64,000 nucleotides of DNA from Hyposmocoma kahamanoa (taxonomy: Eukaryota > Arthropoda > Insecta > Lepidoptera > Cosmopterigidae), in contig NW_020653415.1 of NCBI RefSeq assembly GCF_003589595.1, forward strand, positions 346,625 through 410,624, given 5' to 3'. Of this stretch, positions 1 through 10,560 are shown in pieces (within the stretch, counting starts at the first letter, position 1; every line of letters starts with the position of its first letter). Under the pieces are notes generated by a model. That model worked only from the letters and a program-made list of their open reading frames with translations, searched no databases and was not told the origin of the DNA. Position numbers and translations under genes: made by a program.

Positions 1-447
1 TAGTGAGAGGATACATTGTGACAGTTCGTTGTTTTTTTCTCTATTAATTCTAAAACTATATAGTGATTTAAATTTTGTCGTCTGAAATGATGTAAGTGAA
101 TTCAGTACTTACGGTAGGATGTTTTAAAGATTTGGATTGCGAAAATTCATGTTTATACAAAATTGGGATTCGTATTTAGGAAACTCACTACACTAGTACT
201 TACTGCGTTACTTTATGTCTTATTTGTTTTGTGTTAAGTAGCTGACCTGAATTGTTTAATTTTGTTAATAAAAACGTGTCGATTACCAGTTAATTAAAAA
301 AAAAAACTTAGTATATATAGCTTCTTAGAGGTTAGATACTTAACGTTAGTTGCTAGTGCGAATTACTTATATAACATGTCCTATATATTTTTGTCATAAT
401 TACAAACACAGGACGGAAACAATATTAAAACGTTGGTGTTTTTTTTT
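1..447. other. AT-rich sequence, no gene seen
   Basis: I see no coding signal, RNA gene or repeat that matches another part of the window. There are short homopolymer runs only. Confidence 0.5.
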
Positions 448-671
448 ACGACGCTCAGAGCTTTAAACGGCAAAGATCTTAGAGACACTGCCACTGCGTC
501 CGTCATCCTGAGACGTAAGTTAACAAGTGTCATGTGTCCGTAATTTCACGAGCACACTGATCTTTCAAAACCGGATCACAGTAGTGCTGACATCACTGCT
601 TGGCGGTGGAAATAGATAAGGTGGCAGTACTTCCCTGGACGAACTCTTTCACAAGGAGCTCTATTGCTACT
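448..671 (+). repeat. Rep-A short interspersed repeat, copy 1 (5' truncated)
   Basis: First of 11 copies of a family that reads, in its full form, from GACGAACAAGTCGTGCGCC through 'cagagctttaaatcgcaaagatctga', 'aagttgacaagtcccatgtg', 'caaaaccggaacacagtaatg' and 'ggtggcagtacttccctgga' to 'ggagctctactgctact'. This copy starts at the 'gctcagagctttaaa' block, so the first 80 or so bases are missing. No ORF is conserved between copies and no TIRs are evident, so it looks like a non-autonomous dispersed repeat of unknown class. Confidence 0.7.
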
Positions 672-1068
672 AATACTCGCTGTGTTAGAAGTTAGTGAGG
701 ATGGAAATAATTTTCTTAGTCCAAATATTTTTGGTCTATCATTTTAATGGACTCTCCAGTAATTTCGATTTATTATAATCACCACGCTTAGTAGACCCAG
801 TGCGTCTACTATGAGATTCAAGTAATAGTTATCGCCTGCAACCGCGTATATTATTACTTCACAATCTAGTATGAATTTGCCATACAACGTACAGCGCCTC
901 GCCGCGGTCACAAGAAGAAATAATATTTTGTATGTAAATCTATTACGCGGCCGCTAGCGATTGTCATTGTAAACTGTCATGGTAGGTACTCAGTACACGA
1001 TCGCAGTCTGCATTATAATAAACAAGGAGACGCCGCACTCGCTTCTGCTAACAGTCCTTGATTCAAAC
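672..1068. other. No recognisable feature
   Basis: AT-rich sequence with a small GC patch near 890-960. No repeat partner or coding pattern was found. Confidence 0.4.
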
Positions 1069-1288
1069 TGCCTCCGTGGCCGAACGGTTACCATGCCGGA
1101 CTGCCACGCAGAGGTCCCAGGTTCGATTCCCGGGCCGGGAAAAGTAGTTGTATGGCCTACAATTATTTCTCTCGTGAGTTTGGGTGTAATTTGTGGTTGT
1201 CTATGTGTGTGTCCATGGCACCCGCGACACAGGGTTTCCCTAGTGCGGGGCTATGTTGAGTGTGTGCGTTATTTATTATTATTTATTT
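1069..1288 (+). mobile_element. tRNA-derived SINE (SINE-1), copy A, near complete
   Basis: The head (about 1070-1140) has an A-box-like 'tggccgaacgg' and a B box 'ggttcgattcc', as in a pol III tRNA gene. It is followed by a body shared by eight copies: 'tttctctcgtgagtttgg', 'tgtaatttgtggttgtc', 'ccgcgacacagggtttcc', 'gtgcggggctatgttgag', ending in an ATTT-rich tail. The body makes this a SINE rather than a tRNA gene. A 130-codon open frame through it is accidental, since other copies read differently. Confidence 0.85.
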
Positions 1289-1862
1289 TCACCTCCTTTC
1301 TACCACAATTACAACAGATTTCTAAAGACTCAAGAACTGAAGAAAACATATATAATTATGATCATTGTTGATTTCACTTACGTCGTTGCAAATGTTCCAT
1401 GACAAATGCATATTATAAATGGTTTCTTTTTTAGAACATAGTTTAACTGATGTCAGTATACAGACTCAGTCCTACTATGCTCGAACAAAAGTATTTCCCA
1501 TATTTTATGTCAAAGGCTAAAAATTTCACTCTCTTCAGTTACTACATATATCCCCATATACTCTACACTGCTACTAAAAATGCTAGTTACGTCAGTTAGT
1601 CACGAGAATTATTAGTATTTTAAGCTACAAATAGACTCTAGCAATCAAACACTTTTTGGTCATAATTCACTTTATCGTAGTCGGCTGTTTCAAGTGTTAT
1701 ATGTTTAATAATAGCTTTATTGCCTGGAACACTGTAATCATATGTGCCATAAATTATTTTTAACTTTTTAGCAACGTTATCAATCAAAATTAGTGTCAAA
1801 TCTATATCTCGTGTAGAAAAAAATGTACGTTACTAAAAATAAGATGCCTTACTCAAATATCC
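1289..1862. other. No recognisable feature
   Basis: AT-rich unique-looking sequence with no coding pattern. Confidence 0.4.
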
Positions 1863-2099
1863 TTAGGCTCAAATTATATTGCGGCAGAGCGGGGAATGTA
1901 AGAGATTTTTTGTAACGATATTGTAAAATCTTGCGCGGAAAACTCGCGCATGCTTAGAGAATGTTCGCGCATTCCGCGGACTATTCTCGTATCTAGTTTG
2001 TACGTTACACAATTGACCATAAAGTTCATTATGCTATGTACAATATCGTTACAAAAATTCGCTTCCTTTCCGTTCCGCCGCATTATAAATTGAGCCTTA
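1863..2099. mobile_element. MITE-like inverted-repeat element, copy 1
   Basis: The ends are inverted copies: 'taggctcaaattata' at the left and, reverse complemented, 'taaggctcaatttata' at the right. Further in, 'tgtaacgatattgta' (about 1910) faces 'tacaatatcgttaca' (about 2040). It has no ORF. A second member sits at 2429-2661. Confidence 0.65.
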
Positions 2100-2428
2100 C
2101 ATGAGTAACTCTACAATTGAGTAATAATAGATCTTGTGTCACCTAAATGTGCAATTTAAAGGACATGGTTATATTAAAATTGCAACAAAGTTGTCGAACT
2201 GTTACCGGTTGTCTGTGAACACCGTTTAAAGGAATCATGCAAGATAGAAGTTGTGTAATTAAATGCAACAGTTGCGTAAGTTTCCGTCCACTTGTAAAGA
2301 CAACGTAATCTATTGAAACACCGAAATTCGTCATGTTGAGTAAGGTACAATTGATGGTTCGGTTTTGGTGAATAATTAACGCTCAAGATTTGAACAAAGG
2401 TGAAGTGAATAGGGTCCATATTGGCTTA
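2100..2428. other. No gene seen; ends in a direct-repeat copy
   Basis: AT-rich sequence. The last bases (about 2412-2431) carry GGGTCCATATTGGCTTACAT, which occurs again near 2865-2884. Confidence 0.4.
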
Positions 2429-2661
2429 CATAAGGGTCAATTTTCATTGCTGCGGAACGGAATGGAAGCGAATTTTAGTAACCAAGGCATAATGAACTAA
2501 ATATGAATTGTGTATTGTACAAATTCGCACACAGTCTCGGGAATATCCGCAGCAAGCGTGTTAATATACAAACAATACAAATATCAATACGATTGACATA
2601 AAAATTTATTATGCTATGTACAATTTCGCTACAAAAATTTGCGCGGCATCCTAAATTGAGC
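2429..2661. mobile_element. MITE-like inverted-repeat element, copy 2 (divergent)
   Basis: The left end 'taagggtcaatttt...gcggaacgg' and the right end '...ctaaattgagcctaatg' are diverged inverted copies. The inner 'tatgctatgtacaat' block matches the one at 2031 in copy 1. It is diverged and non-coding. Confidence 0.55.
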
Positions 2662-2884
2662 CTAATGTGCCGAAAAGCTTTCCACGGCCTGTGATCGGGC
2701 CACCCCGATTTGGACGGGAGTATTCACACCACAGGCCCAAACATGCGGACCCGTACCAGCACGGGCGGCACTCTTCTCACGCCGTGCTAGCACGAGCTAG
2801 CGCGACGTGGCCCGTGAAACCACAGACTGTGGGAAGCCAACAGAAGATTTCGTCAACTCAGTAGAGGGTCCATATTGGCTTACA
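2662..2884. other. GC-rich island next to a 20-bp direct repeat
   Basis: Positions 2667-2863 are clearly GC-richer than the surroundings and open in one plus frame for about 65 codons, but no family was recognised. The island ends at GGGTCCATATTGGCTTACAT (about 2865-2884), a repeat of the bases at about 2412-2431. The 430 bp between (copy 2 of the MITE plus the island) therefore sit between direct repeats. Confidence 0.45.
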
Positions 2885-2985
2885 TTGAAATATTTTTTTC
2901 TATTTTATGTTTTCCTATAGAGTTTTCTTCACAATCGTCGCTAATCACACCTTTTTATATTCAAAAATTTATGTTCGAATTTATT

Positions 2986-3880
2986 CTTAACTGACATCAA
3001 AAAAAGGAGGAGGTTCTGAATCCGACTGTACGTTTTTTTGTATGTTACGCGATAACTTAATAACACTGGAGATAACACTGGAGATGCGTCGCCAGATGGC
3101 GGACCTTGTGTTTCTGCATAAAATTGCTTCTGGCTCCGTTGACTGTCCAGAACTTCTGTCTCGAGTCGCCCTTAGAGCCCCTGTGAAGTCTCTTAGAATT
3201 AAAGCCCTTATATGCGTCCCTCCCGCTTCCTCAAACTTTCGGCTGAATGCATATTTCCTGCGAGCAGGTAATAACTTTAATAATATGTCGAAACGGGTTG
3301 ATCTCCATCTTTTTAACACTAGCGTTTCATCGGTGAAGCGAATAATTAATGGGTTGTTTTTTGACAGTTAGTTTTTATTAGTATTTTAGCAGTTAAGTGG
3401 TGGCTTGAGTCAAATAGTAATTATATTAATATTTATTAATTGTTGTGTTAATTCTTCGGTAGTATTTATATTTTATTATTTAAGTAGTGTTTTTGCCGTA
3501 TTAATTAGTGCTTATATATTTATTATGTCTTTATTAGTGGGAACCTGTAATTGGCTTTCTATTACTATTTAAATTGTTATTCTGTGTCTGTAGCTGTTGG
3601 TTTTCCTATAAATAAATAAATAAATAAATAAACTTAACGCGATAGCATTTATAAACCTTTTTTCATTTGATGATTTTTTTTTGTTGGAATGGGGGTACCT
3701 CTGTAGTGGTCCCATTTAAATTTGAAGAAAATATTACACCTCTTAGGGTGGCAAACTAGGTAATGAATCCGGTTCGTGCACTTTCTGATAACCGATTTCA
3801 ATAAAACTTGGCAAATAGATGTAATTTCACGAACTTTTCGAGTCGTCGTTTTTTAGTACTCTGTACTCAGATTATTAGAA
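2986..3880 (+). repeat. Rep-B repeat, interrupted by a LINE fragment
   Basis: The left part (about 2990-3058, 'aaaaaggaggaggttc' to 'ttacgcgataac') and the right part (about 3636-3880, 'ttttttgttggaatggg', 'gtggtcccatttaaat', 'cttggcaaatagatgtaat') together match an uninterrupted copy at 35805-36030. Other copies are at 10175-10560, 23985-24148 and 24770-24892. The family is non-coding. Confidence 0.65.
3059..3635 (+). mobile_element. 5'-truncated LINE: reverse transcriptase C-terminus and tail
   Basis: Plus-strand codons from about 3042 to 3371 give a C-terminal LINE reverse transcriptase region; 'MADLVFLHKIASGSVDCPEL' is the typical start of this block. A short AT-rich 3' UTR follows and then an (AAAT)n tail at 3609-3632. 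'acgcgataac' before it and 'acgcgatagc' after it look like a target site duplication of about 10 bp within Rep-B. Dead, 5'-truncated copy. Confidence 0.7.
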
Positions 3881-3989
3881 ATATCTTTCTTCCTTTATTT
3901 AAATTTATTTCTATTTTATACTTTCATAACATTTACAGATACATTATTGGCAAAGTTACGAAATAATATTTCGGTTCAGTTTAAAAATG

Positions 3990-4160
3990 TAAGCGAAAAA
4001 GAATCTTGTTCAACCCATTATACTCCCATTACAATCCCACTGCAGGAAACGGGTCTCCTCTCAGGAGAGGATTTAGGCCATAGTTCCCATTGCGGGTTGG
4101 GGACTTCACACATTGTCCAAGCACTGTGAACCTTTTTCAACGTGCATGTTTCGTCGTGAT
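3990..4160 (+). repeat. Fragment of a lepidopteran interspersed repeat
   Basis: The words 'gggtctcctctcaggagagg', 'atttaggccatagt', 'gcgggttggggacttcaca' resemble a common lepidopteran RTE/SINE-type repeat. This identification is from memory of the family wording, not from an alignment. Confidence 0.4.
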
Positions 4161-4322
4161 TTTTTCCTGCATAGTCAGCGAAAGTTATGGCTATTAAATA
4201 TTCACAAATGTACGTAACTTAGAAATTTCAAGTCAACGGCACGTGCTGCCACAGGCACCTTCCGAAGCAAACCTTCTCCTACACCGCTACCATAGCTTTT
4301 TAGACAATCATTATTATACCAC

Positions 4323-4600
4323 GTAACGGGACGAACAAATGGTGCGCCTGGTAGTCAGCGACACACCTATCCCTAACAGTTGCAGTGCCACTCAGAGCTT
4401 TAAATCGCTAAGATCTTAGGAGCACTGCGATCGTCACCCTGAGGCATAAGTTGACAAGTCCCACGTGCCTGTAATTTCACCAGCATCCTTACCCGTCAAA
4501 ACCGGAACGCAGTAATGCTCACGTTTCTGCTTGGCGGCAAATAGATAAGGTGGCAGTACTTCTGTGGACGAACTCTTTCACAAGGAGCTCTACTGCTACC
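4323..4600 (+). repeat. Rep-A, copy 2
   Basis: Starts 'acgggacgaacaaatggtgc' and ends 'ggagctctactgctac'. Nearly full length. Confidence 0.7.
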
Positions 4601-4861
4601 TAAATAGAGGAGGAATAGGAGTAATAAATGTGTTTGCATTTAAATTATGAACCCATAATTATAAATATGATGCAGTTTACGACTTTCAATATTAGGACTA
4701 CACATTTTATTCAGCGATAAGTTATACGCATGAACGAGGTAATAAGGAGCTTAGAGATAGAGTGGCGAGCATAACAGGGATAGCAGGCGAAAGCGCCAAT
4801 GACTGATCATCTAAGTAGAGATTTACCTCTAACTATAACATTTTTGTTTTTACTAATGATA
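4601..4861. other. Short spacer between two Rep-A copies
   Basis: AT-rich, with no feature seen. Confidence 0.4.
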
Positions 4862-5112
4862 TCAAACGACGGGACGAACAATTTGTGCGCCTGTTACTAC
4901 ACACCTATACATGGCAGTGGCAGTGCCACTCGCACATTTGCGATTTTAAATCGCAAACATCTGAGGGTCCATTACCACTGCGCCCGTCACCCTGAGACAT
5001 AAGTTGACAAGTCCTATGTGCCTGTAACCCTTAATTTAAAACCGGAACGGAATAACGCTCACATTATTGCTTGACGGCAGAAATATGTAAGGTGACAGTA
5101 CATTTCCACTGT
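4862..5112 (+). repeat. Rep-A, copy 3 (3' end lost)
   Basis: Runs from 'gacgggacgaacaatttgtg' to 'aggtgacagtacatttccac'. The terminal 'gagctctactgctact' is missing. Confidence 0.65.
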
Positions 5113-5608
5113 AAGCTGACATATTATGACACCAATAGTGATCACTCCAAAACTCGATATTACAAGACCTGTTTTACTAGTACTACAAGTACCCAATGCA
5201 CTGACACTGAAACGAACAGTGCCCCGGTGTTTGTTATTAATTCGATGGAAATAATAACGGCCAAAACACATAGACCATGACCAATTGAACAATTTCGTTT
5301 CCTAAAATGTTTAACAGTTAATCGAACACTGGATCTATTTATTATGTGGTACCTAGAGCAACGATTGAGCCATCGAGGTTGCCAATTCGTCATGCTTGAA
5401 TTTACATAGTCTGGCAACATCTTCGCCTTCGTTTTCGCTTTACAAATTGACCTCCGTTCAGATACTCGTCACTTCAATTATTCCAGAGTATGTTTACGTA
5501 ATTTGACTGCTTTGTATAATAATCCACCACGAAAGAATACTGCTCTTCTTGTCATAACTAATGTATTTACATTTTGGTAACTTTCGAGATCAGTTTTTCT
5601 TTTATCAA
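5113..5608. other. No recognisable feature
   Basis: No coding pattern. Overlapping short frames occur on both strands at 5160-5290, which is typical of chance. Confidence 0.4.
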
Positions 5609-5816
5609 CTGGCTCCATGGCCGAATGGTTATCATGTCGGACTGCCGCGCAGAGGTCCCTGGTTCGATTCCCGGGCAGGGAGAAATTATTAATAATTATT
5701 TCTCTCGTGAGTTTTGGTGTAATTTGTGGTTGTCTATATGTATGTCCATGGCACCCGCGGCACAGGGTTTCCTTAGTGCGGGACTATGTTGAGTGTGTGC
5801 GTTATTTATTTATTGA
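5609..5816 (+). mobile_element. tRNA-derived SINE (SINE-1), copy B
   Basis: The head has 'tggccgaatgg' and 'ggttcgattcc'. The body matches copy A through 'gtgcgggactatgttgag' and ends in an ATTT tail. Near complete. Confidence 0.85.
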
Positions 5817-6010
5817 TGATCAGGTTACAAAGACCCATAAATACATACCTTGTAGACTAACATACGTAATGATATAATAAAACACTATTTATTTATTTAT
5901 TTATACGTATATACTGCGACGTGTGACGCAACGTGGGTGTCCGGTAACCGTTGTTGGAAACGTCGGTAAATGATACCCTTCGGCCAAGTCCTCCTTCCTG
6001 AAGATATAAT

Positions 6011-6304
6011 AATATCAAGTGACAGGACGAACAAGTCGTGCGCGTGATGGTAAGCTACACGCCTGTCCATAACAGTTGCAGTGCCAATCAGAGCTTTAAA
6101 TCGCACAGATCTGAACGGCACTGCCACTGCGCCAGTCACCCTGAGGCATAAGTTGACAAGTCCCATGTGCCTGTAATTTCACCAGAACCCTTACCCTTCA
6201 AAACCGGAACACAGTAATGCTGACATTACTGCTCGGCAACAGAAATAGGTACGTTGGCAGTATTTCCCTGGACGAACTCTTTCACAAGAAACTCTGCTGC
6301 TACT
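6011..6304 (+). repeat. Rep-A, copy 4 (full length)
   Basis: The best full-length example: 'gtgacaggacgaacaagtcg' through 'aaaaccggaacacagtaatg' to 'aactctgctgctact', about 290 bp. Confidence 0.75.
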
Positions 6305-6429
6305 GGAAAATAAGATATAAACTAAATAAATAACTAAATAAGATGTAAAAATACCTCTTATAGGGGGTTGTAAATTCGCCACACCGCCGATTCCAGATAT
6401 GTTAATGACTGAATTTCGCTAAAAATGAC

Positions 6430-6530
6430 GATTACGTTAGTTACGATTAGGTAAGTATCGTACTCATAAAAGTATCGATCGATACCTCAAGGAATCGATA
6501 CTTTTGTCCTGCAAATTTTTCCTACTTAAT
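6430..6530. repeat. Small AGTATCGAT inverted repeat
   Basis: 'aaaagtatcgat' and 'atcgatactttt' face each other within 40 bp near 6465-6505. Related 'gtatcg' words recur at 7625-7730 on the far side of the LINE fragment. Confidence 0.35.
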
Positions 6531-6699
6531 CACAGAATAAAACACATGAATGAATAAATCTTATTTGATTTATGATTTTATTTGAAACAAACAATAAAAG
6601 ACTTTGATTAAATCAATTCAATCAATAGTCGTTTCACATAATTTGTGTGAACAAATTTCTTGCGGTATGGCCTCATCATCTGGGGGAACTGCGTAGAGC

Positions 6700-7270
6700 T
6701 AAACCCTGTATTTGCTATTCAGAAAAATGTGTCAGAATAGAGTAGGTCCGCTCGAATCTTGTAGACCGTTTATTAGAAAGCTAAATCTTCTAACGCTTCC
6801 CGCCATGTACGTATATGAGGTATGCATGTTTGTTAAAAAAAACTTGGTCTTATTTACTAGGAAACGTGAAGTACGTAATTTTTTAACTAGATATCCAAAC
6901 CGCACTGGCCAATATATAATGCTTTGCCTGCAGCTATCGCAGACTTACCTATAAAAATATTTAAAAAATAGTTACTTGATTTGCTATGTCATCTGTGTTT
7001 ATATGATATCAGAGATTTTTTAATATTGTAAAGAAATTGACATTTTGTTTGTATTTGACATTTTGTTTATATTTGTGCTGTTATTGCTTTTTTAATATTG
7101 TTTAATTTATGCTATTTATTGGCATTTTTACTTAATTTTATATGACATTGCTTATTTGACAAATTGTATAATTTTAATTTATGACATTATTTAACTTCAA
7201 TTTATTTTAATATTTGCGTGCCAGTATCTGGTGCAACACGTGTTCTTGACACCTTGTATAATAATATCTT
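6700..7270 (+). mobile_element. LINE 3' fragment (reverse transcriptase C-terminus)
   Basis: A plus-strand frame at 6712-6954 reads as the end of a LINE ORF2, with 'LTLPAMYVYEVCMFVKKN' and, after a frameshift, 'NALPAAIADLPIKIFKK'. An AT-rich 3' UTR follows, ending near 'gacaccttgtataataat'. A similar 3' UTR word occurs near 30168. Decayed copy with frame breaks. Confidence 0.6.
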
Positions 7271-7789
7271 TTGTTACCGTGTTTGCTTGCGAATAAATAT
7301 TTCATTTCCTCCTCTGTACAAACACTTGAAAACAAAATCTATTTGGTAACAGGCTGTTTCTCGTTTTTGATATTGTATTGCCTGCTTTTGAGAACAAACG
7401 TTCTGAAGATGGAACAAACTTCATTGCGATTACTTAAATATAATGTTTGTCAGGTAGGTATGTTAATTCAAATATTTCTTACTATTTTTGTTCATTCTCG
7501 TCCGTATAAATAGGCAAGTGGAATATACTGTTCAGCCAAGTCATTTGTGATGAAGGTTGCCATATAAAAAATTCGCAAGGTGGCTTGCGTTATCTTATGA
7601 GATGTCCTAAGTAGGAATTTGTCAAAACGATACGATACTTGTGAAAAAGTACTAATACCTGAAAAGTATAGAGTGCAAAGTCTCGGTATCGGAAGTAAAT
7701 TACTCGATACCAAAGAGTATAGATACTTTTTCCATGTCTCTACGTCCGATGCGTTACCAAACTTTATATATATTTTGGACTCTTAACAG

Positions 7790-7866
7790 GTCCCGTTGCT
7801 AGCCCGAAACGTTGTGTTTGTTTAAAATAACAAAAATACGCAATTTTCATACGAAAACATAATTAT
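7790..7866 (-). repeat. Relic of Rep-C fold-back family
   Basis: 'ggtcccgttgctagcccgaa' and 'tgtttgtttaaaataac' match, with changes, the Rep-C wording seen complete at 63451-63640. Confidence 0.4.
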
Positions 7867-8498
7867 CTTATTATTAAGGACTCTAAGGAATTTCAAGTAA
7901 TCTAATTCTATTTTGTAAAAAGTGTACCAACCGTGTGTTACATAAATCGACTGTTTTTACTACTGTATCATTTTTACTTGAGAAGCAAACGTATCGAGTC
8001 AAGTAACGGTATTATGCGAGGCTTATTAACATTTTGGAATTTATTGCTTATTACGTTAAGGAAATAAATTATTGATTTATTTCAAAAATTACATTTACGT
8101 GTTTAAAATAGCGGAATGTTAATAGTAGCAATTATGTCTTGCCTGCTATAAGCGTTTTCCAACAGATAATAATTACGCAAGTTAAAGATTTCTAACAATT
8201 CATCGATTAACTTCATCGAACGAAGAATTCTTAGACGTGGAGCATTTACGTCTTCTGATACGTAATAATCGACTTTTGTTTTTAATTCGTTGAACTGTAT
8301 TGTAAAACGAGAACTCTTTGTCCTTAGTAGTGGCTTACAATATATCTGTATGAAAGTCTGTCCACATTTTTTTTTAGAAACTTAACAATGTAGGATTTTG
8401 ATTGTATAACCCTAGCAACTATGTACATTAAAAAGCCGTGGTAGCCTGGTTTCACCAGTACCGGCTTTATCTATCTATGGTGGCAGGTTTTTTTTTAT
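7867..8498. other. No gene seen
   Basis: AT-rich sequence without a recognised repeat or coding pattern. Confidence 0.4.
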
Positions 8499-8632
8499 AA
8501 TACTACGGTACGAACACATCGCGCGCATGGTGGTAAGCGAAAAGCCTGTCCATAACAGTAACAGTGCCACTCAGCTTTAAATTACAAAGATCTGAGCGGC
8601 ATTGTCATTGCGCCGACAGCCTGAGACAAGGT
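8499..8632 (+). repeat. Rep-A, copy 5 (3' truncated)
   Basis: Covers only the first 130 bp or so of the family, up to 'gcctgagacaaggttt'. Confidence 0.6.
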
Positions 8633-8696
8633 TTAAGACATTTATTGTCACTAAGAATTATAAATAACGTGAGAACACAGAGAAACATATCGATGC

Positions 8697-9207
8697 CTAA
8701 GGGCGCGTTCCCACTATGTCGTCACGTTTTATTATCGTTGGGCGACTGTCATGTCTAGCCTGTTCCCATATCACGACTATCTGTCGTGGACGATTTTTTA
8801 TCGTTGAACCACTGTCGTGACTAGCTATTCCCACTAGATCGTGACGACAATTTATCGTTTCACGATAGCCTCCTTGCCCATCTCTGGCTACGACCCAACG
8901 CTACTGCAAAGCGAGCAGAGAGCGCGGGGTACGAGGGAGGGCCGGGAGCAGACTACGTGCGGACAGCGATAAATAAAACGTGACGACAATAGGAGCTGCG
9001 ACAATCTGTCGTCACGTTTTTATCGTAACGTTTTTTTATCGTCTGACGACTGTCGTTCTAGCTGTTCCCACCGTGACGACAGTTTGTCGTTGAAACGATA
9101 AAAAATCGTGAACGACAGTTAATCATATCGTGCTATATGTGAACAACTTCATTTAAATATACAAGCCACGACACTGTCGTCACGACATAGTGGGAACGCG
9201 CCCTTAC
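8697..9207. mobile_element. MITE with long TIRs and TA target site
   Basis: The ends are near-perfect inverted repeats: AGGGCGCGTTCCCACTATGT at about 8699 and its complement ending at about 9205, about 26 bp each and flanked by TA on both sides. The interior repeats short words such as 'ttatcgt' and 'cgacagt' in both orientations, like subterminal transposase sites. It is about 510 bp long with no transposase. A TA duplication suggests a Tc1/mariner-type or similar mobiliser. It is nested in a Rep-D copy. Confidence 0.75.
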
Positions 9208-9374
9208 TTTCTCAAACTCGTATATTATAAAGAGTGACAACAACTTACGTTGGAGGTATCGAGATATTGTATGAAAATTAGTAATGGGGTCAAGCGTCCA
9301 ATTTGAAGACACCATTAGTATACCATTTTGATCGCGTGCCTACTAGAGACCGCCAGATTATTGATTGCACCCTG

Positions 9375-9672
9375 GTGTCACTTGTGCTAGCGCCGGCGCA
9401 GGGTTTGATCTAGGTACCGCCTCTCAAGCAGAAGATCGTGGGTTCGGATCCGGGCTTAAACCTCTGAATTTTTCGGAATTTATGTGCGAAATTTAATCTG
9501 GAATTTACCTTGAGCTTTTCGGTGAAGGAAAACGTCTTAGGGAAACCTGCACACATCTGCAAAGCAATGTAATGATGTGTGTGAAGTTCCCAATCTGAAC
9601 TGCAGCCCAGGCACTCATTCTGAGAGGAAGCCGCGCCCAGCAGTGGGAATATTATAGGCGTGGTTAGTCTTA
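9375..9672 (+). mobile_element. SINE with tRNA-like head and RTE-like tail
   Basis: The head shows 'ccgcctctcaagcagaagat' and a B box 'gggttcggatccggg'. The body has 'aatttatgtgcgaaattta', 'gaggaaacctgcacac'-like wording, 'gtgtgtgaagttcccaat', and the end 'gcccagcagtgggaatatta' followed by 'taggcgtggttagtc'. This wording is very common in Lepidoptera, from memory of the family. Confidence 0.65.
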
Positions 9673-10174
9673 ATTTAAATTTAATTTTTTTTAAACTATG
9701 TACATAGCTTTAAAAAGAAAGGCTCCCCCTTTTCATCTATCACTTCCTACTATCGGCGTATCATTACTATATTCCCACTCCATATCGAACTATTGGATCT
9801 TTTACGATCGTTCACATTTCAAAGTACTGTTTTTCGCGTCAAATACATGGTATCGTGTCTAACACGGTGTCATTGCCTTCACATTACATGGGTAGGTTAC
9901 ACTCAACGCTGTACGGTTTTTGAAATTTACTTACAATGCAAATGTGTATTTTTAACGTGTTTCGTGTTTTAATTACTACCTGAAAATGTATTTCAAATAT
10001 CTGACAGTAATGTATGTTGTAATTAAATTACTAAAAATTAAATTTAAATTATTATTTAAAAAAATTTATATACGTATATAACATACTTTTTTTTAAATAA
10101 ATTTATTTATTATTTAAAATAATTATTAATTAAGTAAAAATTAAATACTCCAATACCTATTTGTAAACCGATTT
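9673..10174. other. AT-rich sequence, no gene seen
   Basis: Very AT-rich from 10020 to 10160. No feature was recognised. Confidence 0.4.
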
Positions 10175-10560
10175 CTATGATTTTTGTTGGAAAGGGAGTA
10201 CCTCGTCTGTAGTCCCACTCAAATTAAAGAATATATCGATGCCTTACTTTCTCAAACTCGTATTTTATAAAGAGTGATTATTCAGGAGGTGGTAAAACTA
10301 TCTATGTATTTTAAATTTCTTATCAAGAGGGTCAATTGGGATGCATTAATTTAAGAATAGGTAAGAGGCCAGTGTGTGAATATGAAGGAATAGATGTGAA
10401 ATCAGCCTGCAAAATTTGTTTATGTAATACATTTCAGTAACTTTGTGCGTTAAGATACGAGTTTGAGAAAGTAAGGCGACGATATTTCACCTTTATTCAC
10501 CCACTTTCCGTTAACCGATATCAATAAAAAACTTGGCAAATAGATGTAATTCCTTTTTTA
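10175..10560 (+). repeat. Rep-B copy split by a Rep-D element
   Basis: 'tgttggaaagggagtacctc' to 'aaagaatat' and then 'atttcacc' to 'cttggcaaatagatgtaatt' are the two halves of Rep-B. The Rep-D inverted-repeat element at 10233-10485 lies between them. Confidence 0.6.
10233..10485. mobile_element. Rep-D: 253-bp inverted-repeat element
   Basis: The left end 'atatcgatgccttacttt' continuing to 'ctcaaactcgta' is repeated inverted at the right end, with two mismatches in about 30 bp. It is non-coding. The same left-end sequence surrounds the MITE at 8697-9207. Confidence 0.65.

Noticed and set aside
1070..1142. Possible functional tRNA genes at the SINE heads
   Set aside because: The conserved SINE body follows the head directly in every copy and no clean cloverleaf with a proper acceptor stem was made out.
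979..1371. 130-codon open frame on the plus strand
   Set aside because: It runs through the tRNA-like head and body of SINE-1 copy A. Other copies break the frame and no protein family fits.
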